The translations under genes were made by a program, and so were the position numbers. Source: Candidatus Omnitrophota bacterium (GTDB lineage: Bacteria; Ratteibacteria; UBA8468; MWAK01). From it: DNA of 7,670 nucleotides. Shown here one piece after another: positions 1 through 5,944 of the stretch (its first letter is position 1; each line of letters begins with the position of its first letter). The notes under the pieces are model-generated. The model did not search any database. It was given only the letters and a program-made list of their open reading frames with translations, and was not told the origin of the DNA. The stretch is taken from NCBI GenBank assembly GCA_018829455.1, contig JAHJUB010000014.1:1-7670 (forward strand), in the 5' to 3' direction.

Positions 1-150
1 CACCCGGAACTTCCCCGGGAAGAATTCACCGGAAGTTCGGCACGGCCCGACAATACAAGTCGCAAACACCGTTTTGGCGATTCCGCTCAACGCCGCAGGA
101 TACACAAACAGGCCGGCAGCGGCGGCGGGCGCGGTAGTGTCAAACGCTAA
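1..150 (+). CDS. Possible C-terminal tail of an unidentified basic protein (partial)
   Basis: Frame 1 is open from the window edge to a TAA at 148-150 and would encode about 49 residues. The peptide is rich in Arg, Lys, Ser and Gly and ends in a low-complexity stretch, GSGGGRGSVKR. Basic Gly/Arg tails of this kind are seen at the ends of RNA-binding proteins such as DEAD-box helicases, but no catalytic motif is in view, so no function can be assigned. It would converge on nrnA, leaving about 130 non-coding bases. The codon-aligned antisense frame on the minus strand is also open, from about 270 to the window edge, with only a GTG start and no Shine-Dalgarno. Its product, rich in Ala, Phe and Val, looks less protein-like. 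The two frames are shadows of each other, so at most one is real. I prefer the plus-strand reading but cannot prove it. Confidence 0.33.
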   Translation, partial: HPELPREEFTGSSARPDNTSRKHRFGDSAQRRRIHKQAGSGGGRGSVKR

Positions 151-280
151 TACTTTCCGTATTTCCTCGCCAGAGCCATTACCTTCAGAGTAATTCCGGA
201 AATTTTTTAAGGGGAAAAGGATTTTGTAAACATGGGGGGTGACCGCTTTTTGCAGGGAAGTAAAGGCACGCACGCCGGAC

Positions 281-1249
281 TTATATGTTTTTTAGAATTT
301 TCTTAACTTCCGCCAGGACCAGGCGTTCGGATTCTTCCAGGCCGGTGTTGATGGTGCAGCCGGCTGCATTGCGGTGCCCGCCGCCGCCGAATTCGGCGGC
401 AACTTTCTGCACATCGTAGTTATTTTTTGAACGCAGATTAACCCGGGTCTTCCCGTCGGACAATTCCTTCAGGACAAAGGTAACGCGGTTGCCTTCAATT
501 ACCCTCAGGTAGTCGATAAAATTCTCGCTGTCTACTTCGGAAGTTCCGGTCTCCCGGTACATCTGCCGGCTTACCTTACAGTAAACAACGTATCCGTCCG
601 GCGTCTGTTTGAGGGTGGAGAGCGCCTTTCCCAACAGGAGCAGGGTGGCGAATAAGACCTGTTCGTAAACTCCTTCCACGATTCGATTCGGTTCTGCTCC
701 GCTGTCAATGAGGTCGGCGGTGATGCGCAGGGTTTGAGCGTTGGTGTTAAAGCGGAACGAAGAGGTGTCGGTGAGAATGGCCGTATAGAGCGCCGAGGCG
801 ATCTCCGGGGTTATCTTTCCGCCGGACCGGATAATCACATCGTGAACAATTTCCCCGCACGCGGAAACTCCCGGCGAAACCAGGTTCACGTTCCCGTAAA
901 GGCCGTTGTCAAAATGGTGGTCAATATTGAGGATTGGCACGTCCTCCGCCAGCCGGCCGGATTGGCCGGCGCGATATTTACTACTACACTCCAGGAATAC
1001 GGCGGCTTCAAAAGAATCCCGGAAACGGCGCCGGTGTTTGAAGTCGGCTACGGTCTGAATTGTCTCACTGCCTTCCAAAAACCGGTAGTTAGGCGGCACC
1101 GGTTCGTCGTTGACGATTACCGCTTTCTTGCCTTTATCCTTAAGGAAGAAGTAAAGCGCTATTTCACTCCCAATTGCGTCTCCATCCGGAGACAGGTGGC
1201 TGGTGATGAAGAAAGAGCGGTAAGCGCTCAAAAACTTTAGTTCATCCAT
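281..1249 (-). CDS. nrnA: DHH/DHHA1 phosphoesterase, NrnA-type nanoRNase / pAp phosphatase
   Basis: This is a 322-residue protein of the DHH family, a typical length for NrnA. In the family it is a cytoplasmic, Mn-dependent enzyme that degrades 2-5 nt RNA fragments and dephosphorylates 3'-phosphoadenosine 5'-phosphate. Motif I is seen as SHLSPDGDAIGS (17-28, with H18, D22 and D24). The DHH motif is at 110-112 in NIDHHFDN, and the motif IV Asp is D161 in ILTDTSSFRF. The C-terminal DHHA1 domain carries the substrate-binding loop GGGGHRNAAG (288-297). Motif II reads FLECSSKYRAG, so a Glu (E87) sits where an Asp is usual. The ATG overlaps the end of hflX by 13 bases and has no clear Shine-Dalgarno, which suggests translational coupling. 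nrnA often sits with translation genes (infB, rbfA, truB); here it follows rplU and hflX. It appears to be the last gene of the leftward operon. I see no convincing terminator after it. Confidence 0.92.
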   Translation of the reverse strand: MDELKFLSAYRSFFITSHLSPDGDAIGSEIALYFFLKDKGKKAVIVNDEPVPPNYRFLEGSETIQTVADFKHRRRFRDSFEAAVFLECSSKYRAGQSGRLAEDVPILNIDHHFDNGLYGNVNLVSPGVSACGEIVHDVIIRSGGKITPEIASALYTAILTDTSSFRFNTNAQTLRITADLIDSGAEPNRIVEGVYEQVLFATLLLLGKALSTLKQTPDGYVVYCKVSRQMYRETGTSEVDSENFIDYLRVIEGNRVTFVLKELSDGKTRVNLRSKNNYDVQKVAAEFGGGGHRNAAGCTINTGLEESERLVLAEVKKILKNI

Positions 1250-2382
1250 ATTCGGGCAGCCAGGCCGTTTTTCAGGTCAGTCAGACCTTCTCCGGTAAGA
1301 CCGGAAGCAAAGACCGCTTCCGGGAATTTGCGTCCGAGCCGTTCTTTTTGTTCCGCAGTCAAAAGGTCCAGTTTGTTGATTACGACCAGCCGGGGCAGGT
1401 TTCCCGCCGAAACTTGGTTTAAAACAGCTATCGTTGTACGGTAATGCTCTGAAATCATACCGGAACTTCCGTCCAGGACTACCAGAATCAGTTGCGCTGC
1501 GGATATTCCTTCCAGGGTCGCGTGGAACGCGGCGACCAGGGTGTGAGACAGGTTATGGAGAAATCCAACCGTATCGGTCGCCACCGCAATCTTTCTTTCC
1601 CCAAAATAAATGCGCCGCGTGGTGGTATCAAGCGTGGTAAAAAGTTTGTCGGCTACCGGCGTTGCTTTTTTACGGCACAGAGTATTAAGGAGCGCGCTCT
1701 TGCCGGCGTTGGTATAGCCGACCAGCGCAATCTCCGGCACACCCCTGCCTTTGCGCAGGTCCCGGAGTTTTTGCCGCTGTTCTTCCAGGCCGGAAATCCG
1801 GGTTTCCAGGCGCTGAATGTGTTCCCGGGCTCTTCTGCGTTCTTCCTCTAATTTCATTTCGCCGGGACCGCGGGTGCCGATGCCTCCGCCCAGCCGGGAG
1901 AGGAGAATGCCTCGGCCGGTCATCCGGGAGAGGCGGTAATTCTCCCGGGCCAGTTCCACCTGAAGTTTTCCGGCGGCGCTGTGGGCGTGCTTGGAAAATA
2001 TCTGCAGAATCAAGCTGGTCCGGTCCAGTATCTCTACGCCCCAACTCTCTTTTAAATTCCGTTGTTGAATTCCGGAAAAGTCCAGATTTAAGACGACACG
2101 CGTAAAACCTTTTTCTTTAATCCGGCCGGCAATTTCCACTACCTTTCCTTTTCCGAAATAGGTTGTGGCGTTCGGTTCCCTGACCTTCAGCGTTTCCACC
2201 CCTCCCACCGGAATTCCGGCGGTCAGGCAGAGACTTTGCAGTTCCGCAACCGCCTCTTCGGTCGGAAAACCTTGTGGACCTTCGTCAACCACAATCAGCA
2301 ATGATTTAAGCAATTTTAAGATGATTCCATTGTCATTGCGAGCCCGTTGGTAGGACAGGCGTCTCGCCTGTCCTGTAGTCAA
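1237..2382 (-). CDS. hflX: GTPase HflX, ribosome-splitting/rescue factor
   Basis: The reading frame gives 381 residues with the full HflX layout. The N-terminal HflX domain includes ATTYFGKGKV (72-81), QQRNL (106-110) and LDRTSLILQIFSKHA (119-133). Then come GGGIGTRGPGE (165-175), a coiled-coil helix (about 178-212) and a TRAFAC-class G domain: G1 GYTNAGKS (222-229), G2 within TTLDTTTR, G3 DTVGF (270-274) and G4 NKLD (336-339). HflX binds the 50S subunit and splits stalled or stressed 70S ribosomes. The start is uncertain. The frame opens with a TTG that overlaps the rplU stop (TTGA), with no recognisable Shine-Dalgarno, and its first 17 or so codons lie in a palindromic repeat. Another candidate is a TTG at 2313, just outside the repeat, giving a protein about 23 residues shorter with the family's usual N-terminus. 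The end overlaps nrnA by 13 bases. Confidence 0.95.
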   Translation of the reverse strand: MTTGQARRLSYQRARNDNGIILKLLKSLLIVVDEGPQGFPTEEAVAELQSLCLTAGIPVGGVETLKVREPNATTYFGKGKVVEIAGRIKEKGFTRVVLNLDFSGIQQRNLKESWGVEILDRTSLILQIFSKHAHSAAGKLQVELARENYRLSRMTGRGILLSRLGGGIGTRGPGEMKLEEERRRAREHIQRLETRISGLEEQRQKLRDLRKGRGVPEIALVGYTNAGKSALLNTLCRKKATPVADKLFTTLDTTTRRIYFGERKIAVATDTVGFLHNLSHTLVAAFHATLEGISAAQLILVVLDGSSGMISEHYRTTIAVLNQVSAGNLPRLVVINKLDLLTAEQKERLGRKFPEAVFASGLTGEGLTDLKNGLAARIWMN

Positions 2383-2397
2383 GGCGCGGCAATCTCA
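2331..2397. repeat. Composite nested palindrome spanning the rplU/hflX junction
   Basis: The core is a perfect hairpin, GGACAGGCG (2353-2361) with CGCCTGTCC (2365-2373), loop TCT. An extra A-T pair extends the stem to 10 bp, and GTAG sits on the left with a degenerate TGTAG on the right. It is nested in a second, imperfect inverted repeat: TGTCATTGCGAGCCCGTT on the left and the complement of TGAGATTGCCGCGCCTT on the right. From general knowledge, both the ATTGCGAG...GGCAATCTCA type and the GGACAGGCG...CGCCTGTCC type are frequent dispersed repeats in bacterial and metagenomic genomes. Here the element codes for the last residues and stop of rplU and the presumed first residues of hflX. Copy number in this genome cannot be seen from one window. 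Confidence 0.75.
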
Positions 2398-2702
2398 ATT
2401 TCCAAAATTTCAACCAGAGAATAAAACTGGCGGTGACCGAACGCCTTCTTGTAATCCTTTTTTGATTTTCTCTTAAAGACCAGAATCTTCTTGTTTTTGC
2501 CTTCAGATATTACCTTTGCCTTTACCTTGACTGAGGATAGTTCGGTCGGGTCGGTTACCACCTTTCCGTCGTCAGCGGTAAAGAGTAAGACCTGGTTGAA
2601 AATAACCTCATCTTTTTTCTGCTCGGGCAATTTTTCCACCTTCAGTTTCATGCCCGGGGACACGATGTATTGCTTTCCTCCGGTTTCAATTACGGCTTGC
2701 AT
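2379..2702 (-). CDS. rplU: 50S ribosomal protein bL21
   Basis: This encodes 107 residues of the bL21 family, a component of the large ribosomal subunit that contacts 23S rRNA. The N-terminus MQAVIETGGKQYIV is diagnostic. The C-terminal half has the conserved FKRKSKKDYKKAFGHRQ stretch followed by a beta strand. I chose the ATG at 2702 over the in-frame ATG four codons upstream (2714). It begins the canonical bL21 sequence, and a GGAGG lies 5 bases before it, overlapping the upstream ATG. The last residues (EIEIAAP) and the TGA come from the edge of a palindromic repeat, so the C-terminus is a few residues longer than usual. rplU normally precedes rpmA (bL27); here hflX follows instead. The gap to the upstream URO-D gene is filled by another palindrome, leaving little room for a dedicated promoter. 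rplU probably depends on readthrough from upstream, or on a promoter inside the URO-D gene. Confidence 0.96.
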   Translation of the reverse strand: MQAVIETGGKQYIVSPGMKLKVEKLPEQKKDEVIFNQVLLFTADDGKVVTDPTELSSVKVKAKVISEGKNKKILVFKRKSKKDYKKAFGHRQFYSLVEILEIEIAAP

Positions 2703-2707
2703 TGTGA

Positions 2708-2712
2708 CCTCC
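2708..2712 (-). promoter_or_regulatory. Shine-Dalgarno of rplU
   Basis: On the minus strand GGAGG is followed by TCACA and then ATG at 2702. The 5-base spacing is suitable and selects the start at 2702. The alternative ATG at 2714 lies immediately at this site and has no ribosome binding site of its own. Confidence 0.85.
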
Positions 2713-2722
2713 ATTGAAAATT

Positions 2723-2772
2723 GTAGGGGCTCGATTCATCGAGCCCGCGGGCGCCATAAATGGCGCCCCTAC
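2723..2772. repeat. 50-base double-arm palindromic element, copy 1
   Basis: The structure is GTAGGGG, a palindromic arm CTCGATTCATCGAG, CCCGCGGG, a second palindromic arm CGCCATAAATGGCG, then CCCCTAC. The outer 7-mers pair with each other. Each arm folds with the adjoining G and C runs, giving two side-by-side hairpins or a three-way cruciform. It occupies almost the whole space between the URO-D gene and the rplU ribosome binding site. Read on the minus strand, its terminal GTAGGGG supplies the TAG stop of the URO-D gene. AATTTT follows on that strand, so weak attenuation is possible. A second full copy is at 5945-5994 and a half copy at 6971-7001. Confidence 0.88.
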
Positions 2773-3851
2773 GAAATACCAAAAATCTCCCTCTTTAATT
2801 TCAAATAAGTGCGGTAATCCTCCAGGCTGACGTTGGCCGGTACCCGGTGGTCAACGTGGGGGATAAAGCCGCCTTCTTCAACCACCGGCTTTAAGCGCAG
2901 GAGTTCTTTTTCGATTGCTTTGGGGCCTTTATCCAGAACCATCTTGTCCACGCCGCCCAACAAGAGAACCTCCCGACCAAACTTCTCGCGTATCAAAACC
3001 GGGTCGCTGCCGCCGTTTACCTCCAGCGGGAACATACAGTTCATACCGCCTTTCAGGTAGGAGGGGATTATGGGTAGGATGTTGCCGTCGCAATCGGAAA
3101 AGATTATGTCAATCCCATGACTGCGCAGGATTTTGGTAATTCGCTGGTAGCGCGGCACCACAATCTCATCAAACATCTTCGGGCTGATGATGGGTCCGGA
3201 ATTATAGCAGATGTCCTCCCAACCGTTGGCGGCATCAAATTCCACTTTCTCCAGGATGATGGGCAGGCATTTTTCTGCGATGCGGCAGAATGTTTCTACC
3301 ATATCCTCAATTAAACCGCGGTCATCGTAAATCAGGTAGGCCAGATTTTCAAAACCGATGATGTCTCTTACACAACCTATCATTGAGCCGAACCAGATTG
3401 TCCGCGGGGCTCCGGAATCTCTCAAGGAAACGTTGAGTTCGTCTAATTTATCCGGGATTCTGCCTTCCGGGCTGTCGGAGAGCCGGGCCTTATATTCCGT
3501 CCACTCTTTACGGTTCTTGATTGGAAATTCAATAAAATGCGGTATGGAATGAGCGGTCTTTTTGGTAACCTGGCTGATTACGCCGTTTCCCTCACGGTAA
3601 GTAAGATAGTTTTCATCTTCGCGGATGACCTGGTATTCGAAGACCGGGTTTAGGTTCAGGTTTGCGGAGACGTAGGCGAAGTTTTCAATACCGAAGTATC
3701 CGTAGGCAGACGCCTCGTCGTTTATTTCTTTGGGCAGACCTTCGGAGTGCCAGCGCGGCAGTGTTTCGGCCCAGTAGCCGAATTCAAAATTCGGTATCTT
3801 TTTCGGATGCTGGTAATGCATTGTTTGCAAAAAGCGTTCTCTCAGAGTCAT
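2769..3851 (-). CDS. Uroporphyrinogen decarboxylase (URO-D) superfamily protein, function unassigned
   Basis: This is 360 residues, a normal length for the URO-D/MtaA/CmuA superfamily, whose members are TIM-barrel proteins. It lacks the N-terminal Arg-rich substrate motif of true HemE (the RQAGRY region); the equivalent stretch is KIPNFEFGYWAETLPRW. It is therefore unlikely to make haem. The family is visible in NGWEDICYNSGPIISPKMF (209-227), FSDCDGNILPIIPSYLKGG (251-269), PLEVNGGSDPV (275-285), LLLGGVDK (296-303) and GGFIPHVDHRVP (327-338). Relatives of this kind are common in anaerobes and are often suspected of methyl transfer to corrinoid proteins, but no corrinoid protein is encoded in this window. 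The ATG has GGAG 7 bases upstream and a divergent promoter region further up. The TAG stop is inside the palindrome at 2723-2772, so the original C-terminus may have been cut or moved. Confidence 0.85.
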   Translation of the reverse strand: MTLRERFLQTMHYQHPKKIPNFEFGYWAETLPRWHSEGLPKEINDEASAYGYFGIENFAYVSANLNLNPVFEYQVIREDENYLTYREGNGVISQVTKKTAHSIPHFIEFPIKNRKEWTEYKARLSDSPEGRIPDKLDELNVSLRDSGAPRTIWFGSMIGCVRDIIGFENLAYLIYDDRGLIEDMVETFCRIAEKCLPIILEKVEFDAANGWEDICYNSGPIISPKMFDEIVVPRYQRITKILRSHGIDIIFSDCDGNILPIIPSYLKGGMNCMFPLEVNGGSDPVLIREKFGREVLLLGGVDKMVLDKGPKAIEKELLRLKPVVEEGGFIPHVDHRVPANVSLEDYRTYLKLKREIFGIS

Positions 3852-3858
3852 TTACGGT

Positions 3859-3862
3859 CTCC
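3859..3862 (-). promoter_or_regulatory. Shine-Dalgarno of the URO-D gene
   Basis: On the minus strand GGAG is followed by ACCGTAA and then the ATG at 3851. The 7-base spacing supports the chosen start. Confidence 0.7.
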
Positions 3863-3866
3863 GTTT

Positions 3867-3896
3867 TTGTTTTTTACCGCTAAAATGTATTATAAT
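3867..3896. promoter_or_regulatory. Divergent, overlapping promoter region
   Basis: A perfect TATAAT at 3891-3896 (plus strand) lies 18 bases after a weak -35, TTGTTT (3867-3872). This predicts a transcript starting near 3903, with a leader of about 20 bases before the HU-like gene. The same AT-rich block reads TATAAT on the minus strand at 3894-3889, giving a possible start near 3882 for the URO-D/rplU/hflX/nrnA set, although no good minus-strand -35 is visible. The two -10 boxes overlap, so polymerase binding in one direction should exclude the other. This is inferred from sequence only. Confidence 0.5.
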
Positions 3897-3922
3897 ATCA
3901 TAAACTTGCGAAAAAATACACT

Positions 3923-4201
3923 ATGAAACGGCAGGATGTTACCAAAAAGGTTGCGGAAAAGACCGGACTGGAACAGAAAGCGATCGCCGAAGTTCTTAAG
4001 GTTTTTCTGGTTGAAGTAGAAGCCGGTATTCTGGAGAGAAGGTCCATCCAATTGCGGCCGCTTGGAACATTCGTGGTAAAGAAGCGCCGGGCAAAGATGG
4101 GCCGGAACCCCTTTACCAACGAGCCGGTCCCGGTGCCCGAGCATCTTACCCTCACCTTCCGGCCCAGCCGCCGTTTTAAGACCAAACTCAACCAAAAATA
4201 G
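3923..4201 (+). CDS. HU/IHF family DNA-binding protein
   Basis: This 92-residue protein has the size and layout of the HU/IHF family. Two N-terminal helices (about 3-38) form the dimer core. Then come LGTF (47-50) and the beta-ribbon arm with the signature GRNPFT (60-65), including the intercalating Pro63, followed by a basic C-terminal segment, FRPSRRFKTKLN. HU and IHF dimers bend DNA in the nucleoid. The arm keeps the NP of the family, but the C-terminal segment reads FRPSRRFKTKL where HU usually has FxxGKxLKxxV. HU and IHF subunits cannot be told apart here, so no symbol is given. No clear Shine-Dalgarno precedes the ATG; the leader is short and A-rich. uppP follows after 21 bases and is probably co-transcribed. 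Confidence 0.9.
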   Translation: MKRQDVTKKVAEKTGLEQKAIAEVLKVFLVEVEAGILERRSIQLRPLGTFVVKKRRAKMGRNPFTNEPVPVPEHLTLTFRPSRRFKTKLNQK

Positions 4202-4222
4202 ACATTAAACTTTATAGAAGTT

Positions 4223-5074
4223 ATGTTAAAAATTATAATCCTATCTTTGGTTCAGGGGTTGGCGGAATTTTTGCCCATTTCCAGTTCCGGCCACCTGGCG
4301 CTTATCAACCATTTTTTTCCAAGGACCCCGGATGACTTTTTTCTGGCGGTCTTCCTGCACGGCGGAACGTTATTAGCAACGATAATCTACTTCTGGCCGG
4401 ATATCGTCCGGATTTTTACCGGACTCCGGCTCCAGTCTAAAAAAGGCACAGAAAACCGGAGGTATCTGGCAGCCATCATAGTGGGCAGTATTCCGGTTGG
4501 TATTCTGGGTCTGTTCCTGGGAAAATGGGCGGAGAACATTTTTATTTCTTTACCTCTTCTATCGGTGATGTTCCTGATTACCGGACTGGCGCTTGCAATT
4601 GCCAGCTTAAAATCTCCCCCCCGTCCCTCCCTTCCCCAAAGAGAGACAACTCAACCCATTCCTCTCCCCAGTGGGGAGAGGAATGGTGAGGGGGTAAGCG
4701 GTAAGGGGAGTTTAAACCTTTTTCGGGCTTTTGGCATTGGTTGTGCGCAGCTGGTGGCGGTTTTGCCCGGTATTTCCCGGAGCGGCAGCACTATCTCCGC
4801 CGGGCTTATTTCCGGTCTTTCCCGACAGGAGGCGTTTCGCTTCTCTTTTCTTCTTTCCCTGCCGGCGGTGGCCGGCGCTTTCGCCATCGAAGGCGTCAAA
4901 GGCCTGAGAGCCGGAATCGCGATTCCCCTGCCGCAGATTGCGATTGGTTTTATCTTAAGTTTTGGAGCGGGACTCCTGGCGCTCCATCTTTTACGCCGCC
5001 TGGTCCTGGCCGGCCGCCTGGTTTGGTTCAGCGTCTACCTTCTTGTTTTGGGTCTTGTTACCGTTTTTCTTTAA
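4223..5074 (+). CDS. uppP: Undecaprenyl-diphosphate phosphatase UppP (BacA)
   Basis: This 283-residue, very hydrophobic integral membrane protein removes a phosphate from undecaprenyl diphosphate to regenerate the lipid carrier for peptidoglycan and other envelope polymers. Excess UppP confers bacitracin resistance in known species. The first active-site motif is QGLAEFLPISSSGH (11-24) and the second is PGISRSGST (182-190), including R186. Hydrophobic segments are visible around 40-58, 82-98, 107-127, 172-181, 206-222, 238-255 and 266-282. Residues about 131-163, between two membrane segments, form a polar, Pro/Gly-rich insert (LKSPPRPSLPQRETT then PIPLPSGERNGEG). It is encoded by a palindromic repeat and is roughly 20 residues longer than the same loop in E. 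coli UppP as I recall it. Both catalytic motifs lie outside the insert, so the enzyme is probably functional. The start has only a weak GAAG ribosome binding site. Confidence 0.95.
   Translation: MLKIIILSLVQGLAEFLPISSSGHLALINHFFPRTPDDFFLAVFLHGGTLLATIIYFWPDIVRIFTGLRLQSKKGTENRRYLAAIIVGSIPVGILGLFLGKWAENIFISLPLLSVMFLITGLALAIASLKSPPRPSLPQRETTQPIPLPSGERNGEGVSGKGSLNLFRAFGIGCAQLVAVLPGISRSGSTISAGLISGLSRQEAFRFSFLLSLPAVAGAFAIEGVKGLRAGIAIPLPQIAIGFILSFGAGLLALHLLRRLVLAGRLVWFSVYLLVLGLVTVFL
4614..4710. repeat. CCTCTCCCC-type palindromic repeat inside uppP
   Basis: The core is a perfect 14-bp stem, CCATTCCTCTCCCC (4656-4669) with GGGGAGAGGAATGG (4673-4686), loop AGT. It extends outward through CTCA (4650) and TGAG (4690) with a two-base bulge. 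The flanks are also loosely inverted, running from CTCCCC at 4614 to GGGGAG ending at 4710. Translated in the uppP frame it gives PIPLPSGERNGEG. Peptides like PLPSGER are, from general experience, the typical translation of this widespread repeat type. The element stays in frame with no stop codon. Its outer limits are approximate. Confidence 0.8.
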
Positions 5075-5092
5075 GTATTGTTTGTCGTATCC

Positions 5093-5097
5093 GGAGG
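5093..5097 (+). promoter_or_regulatory. Shine-Dalgarno of the SDR gene
   Basis: GGAGG followed by AATC and the ATG at 5102 selects this start. The reading frame also extends eight codons upstream to a TTG at 5078, but that has no ribosome binding site and would place this Shine-Dalgarno inside the gene. Confidence 0.8.
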
Positions 5098-5101
5098 AAT
5101 C

Positions 5102-5926
5102 ATGAACGAAAATCTAAGTTTATTTGACCTGACGGGTAAGACCGCGGTAATTACCGGCGGAGCCGGGGTGCTTGGTTTCCAGATGGCGAGGGGGCTGGGC
5201 AAGGCAGGCGCTGCCATTGTCATCTGCGATATTAAAAACGCCGAAGAAAAGGCAGAAGAAATGAAGAATGAAGGCATCACTGCAAGAGGTTATTTTATCA
5301 ATGTCCTGAAGAAAGATGAAATTAAAAAATGCTGTAATGCGGCAAGGAAAGATTTTCCGACCATAGACATCCTGGTCAATGCGGCCGGCGGAAACATGAA
5401 AGAAGCCACCACTTCAAAAGAACTGAGTTTTTTTGACCTCCCCCTGACTGCGCTGGAGAAAGTTATCTCCCTTAACCTTTTCGGCGGGGCAATCCTGCCG
5501 TCCCAGGTCTTTGGTAAATTCATGGCGGAGAACAAGACCGGCGGTTCCATTATCAATATTTCCTCTATGAACGCTTTTCGGCCCTTAACCAGGATTCCCG
5601 GTTATTCGGCTGCCAAGGCCGCGGTTAACAACTTTACCCAGTGGCTGGCGGTTCACCTGGCGCAGGAATATAACCGGAATCTCCGGGTTAACGCCATTGC
5701 GCCGGGATTCTTTTCCACGGAGCAGAACCGTTTTCTTCTTTTTGATGATAAAGGAGAATTGACGGAAAGGGGCAAAGTAATCATCGCGCATACGCCGATG
5801 GGGAAGTTTGGAGAGCCAAAAGAACTGATTGGCGCGCTCATCTACCTATCTTCCGATGCTTCAAAATTTGTAACCGGAACGGTAATGTCAATAGATGGTG
5901 GGTTTAGCGCTTTTTCGGGAGTGTAG
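5102..5926 (+). CDS. SDR oxidoreductase, D-mannonate oxidoreductase / fructuronate reductase type
   Basis: This 274-residue classical short-chain dehydrogenase has a Rossmann-fold nucleotide site TGGAGVLG (18-25), the structural NAAGG (93-97), the catalytic Ser in INISSMNAF (151-159) and the YxxxK pair Y168/K172 in GYSAAKAA. The substrate and C-terminal region, with IAPGFFSTEQNRFLL, IIAHTPMGKFGEP and a DGGFSAFSGV end, closely matches my memory of the SDR-type fructuronate reductases. These interconvert D-mannonate and D-fructuronate in hexuronate catabolism. A role on another sugar acid, such as a gluconate 5-dehydrogenase-like activity, cannot be excluded. No other hexuronate gene (uxaC, uxuA, kdgK) is in the window. 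The gene starts 27 bases after uppP. gnd follows 93 bases later, beyond a palindrome. Confidence 0.87.
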   Translation: MNENLSLFDLTGKTAVITGGAGVLGFQMARGLGKAGAAIVICDIKNAEEKAEEMKNEGITARGYFINVLKKDEIKKCCNAARKDFPTIDILVNAAGGNMKEATTSKELSFFDLPLTALEKVISLNLFGGAILPSQVFGKFMAENKTGGSIINISSMNAFRPLTRIPGYSAAKAAVNNFTQWLAVHLAQEYNRNLRVNAIAPGFFSTEQNRFLLFDDKGELTERGKVIIAHTPMGKFGEPKELIGALIYLSSDASKFVTGTVMSIDGGFSAFSGV

Positions 5927-5944
5927 AGATACATCGATTTTAAT

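Noticed and set aside
151..180. Short minus-strand frame MALARKYGKY preceded by AAGG
   Set aside because: It has only ten codons, the AAGG is too close to the ATG, and nothing supports it as a gene.
190..212. TTCCGGAA followed by a T-run as a terminator between the converging genes
   Set aside because: The stem is too short and too AT-rich in its outer part to form a stable hairpin before the T-run.
1..270. A minus-strand frame open from about 270 to the window edge with a GTG start
   Set aside because: It is the codon-aligned antisense of the plus-strand frame at 1-150, has no Shine-Dalgarno and resembles no family I know. It cannot be excluded, but it is the weaker reading.
952..970. GCCGGCC...GGCCGGC inverted repeat inside nrnA
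   Set aside because: The 7-bp stem falls in ordinary GC-rich coding sequence and the encoded residues align with a normal NrnA linker. There is no sign of an insertion.
2769..3851. HemE (true uroporphyrinogen decarboxylase)
   Set aside because: The N-terminal substrate-binding Arg motif is missing and no other haem gene is nearby, so only superfamily membership is supported.
3890..4195. Two minus-strand open frames opposite the HU-like gene
   Set aside because: They are antisense shadows. The plus-strand product has the full HU/IHF signature and a TATAAT promoter.
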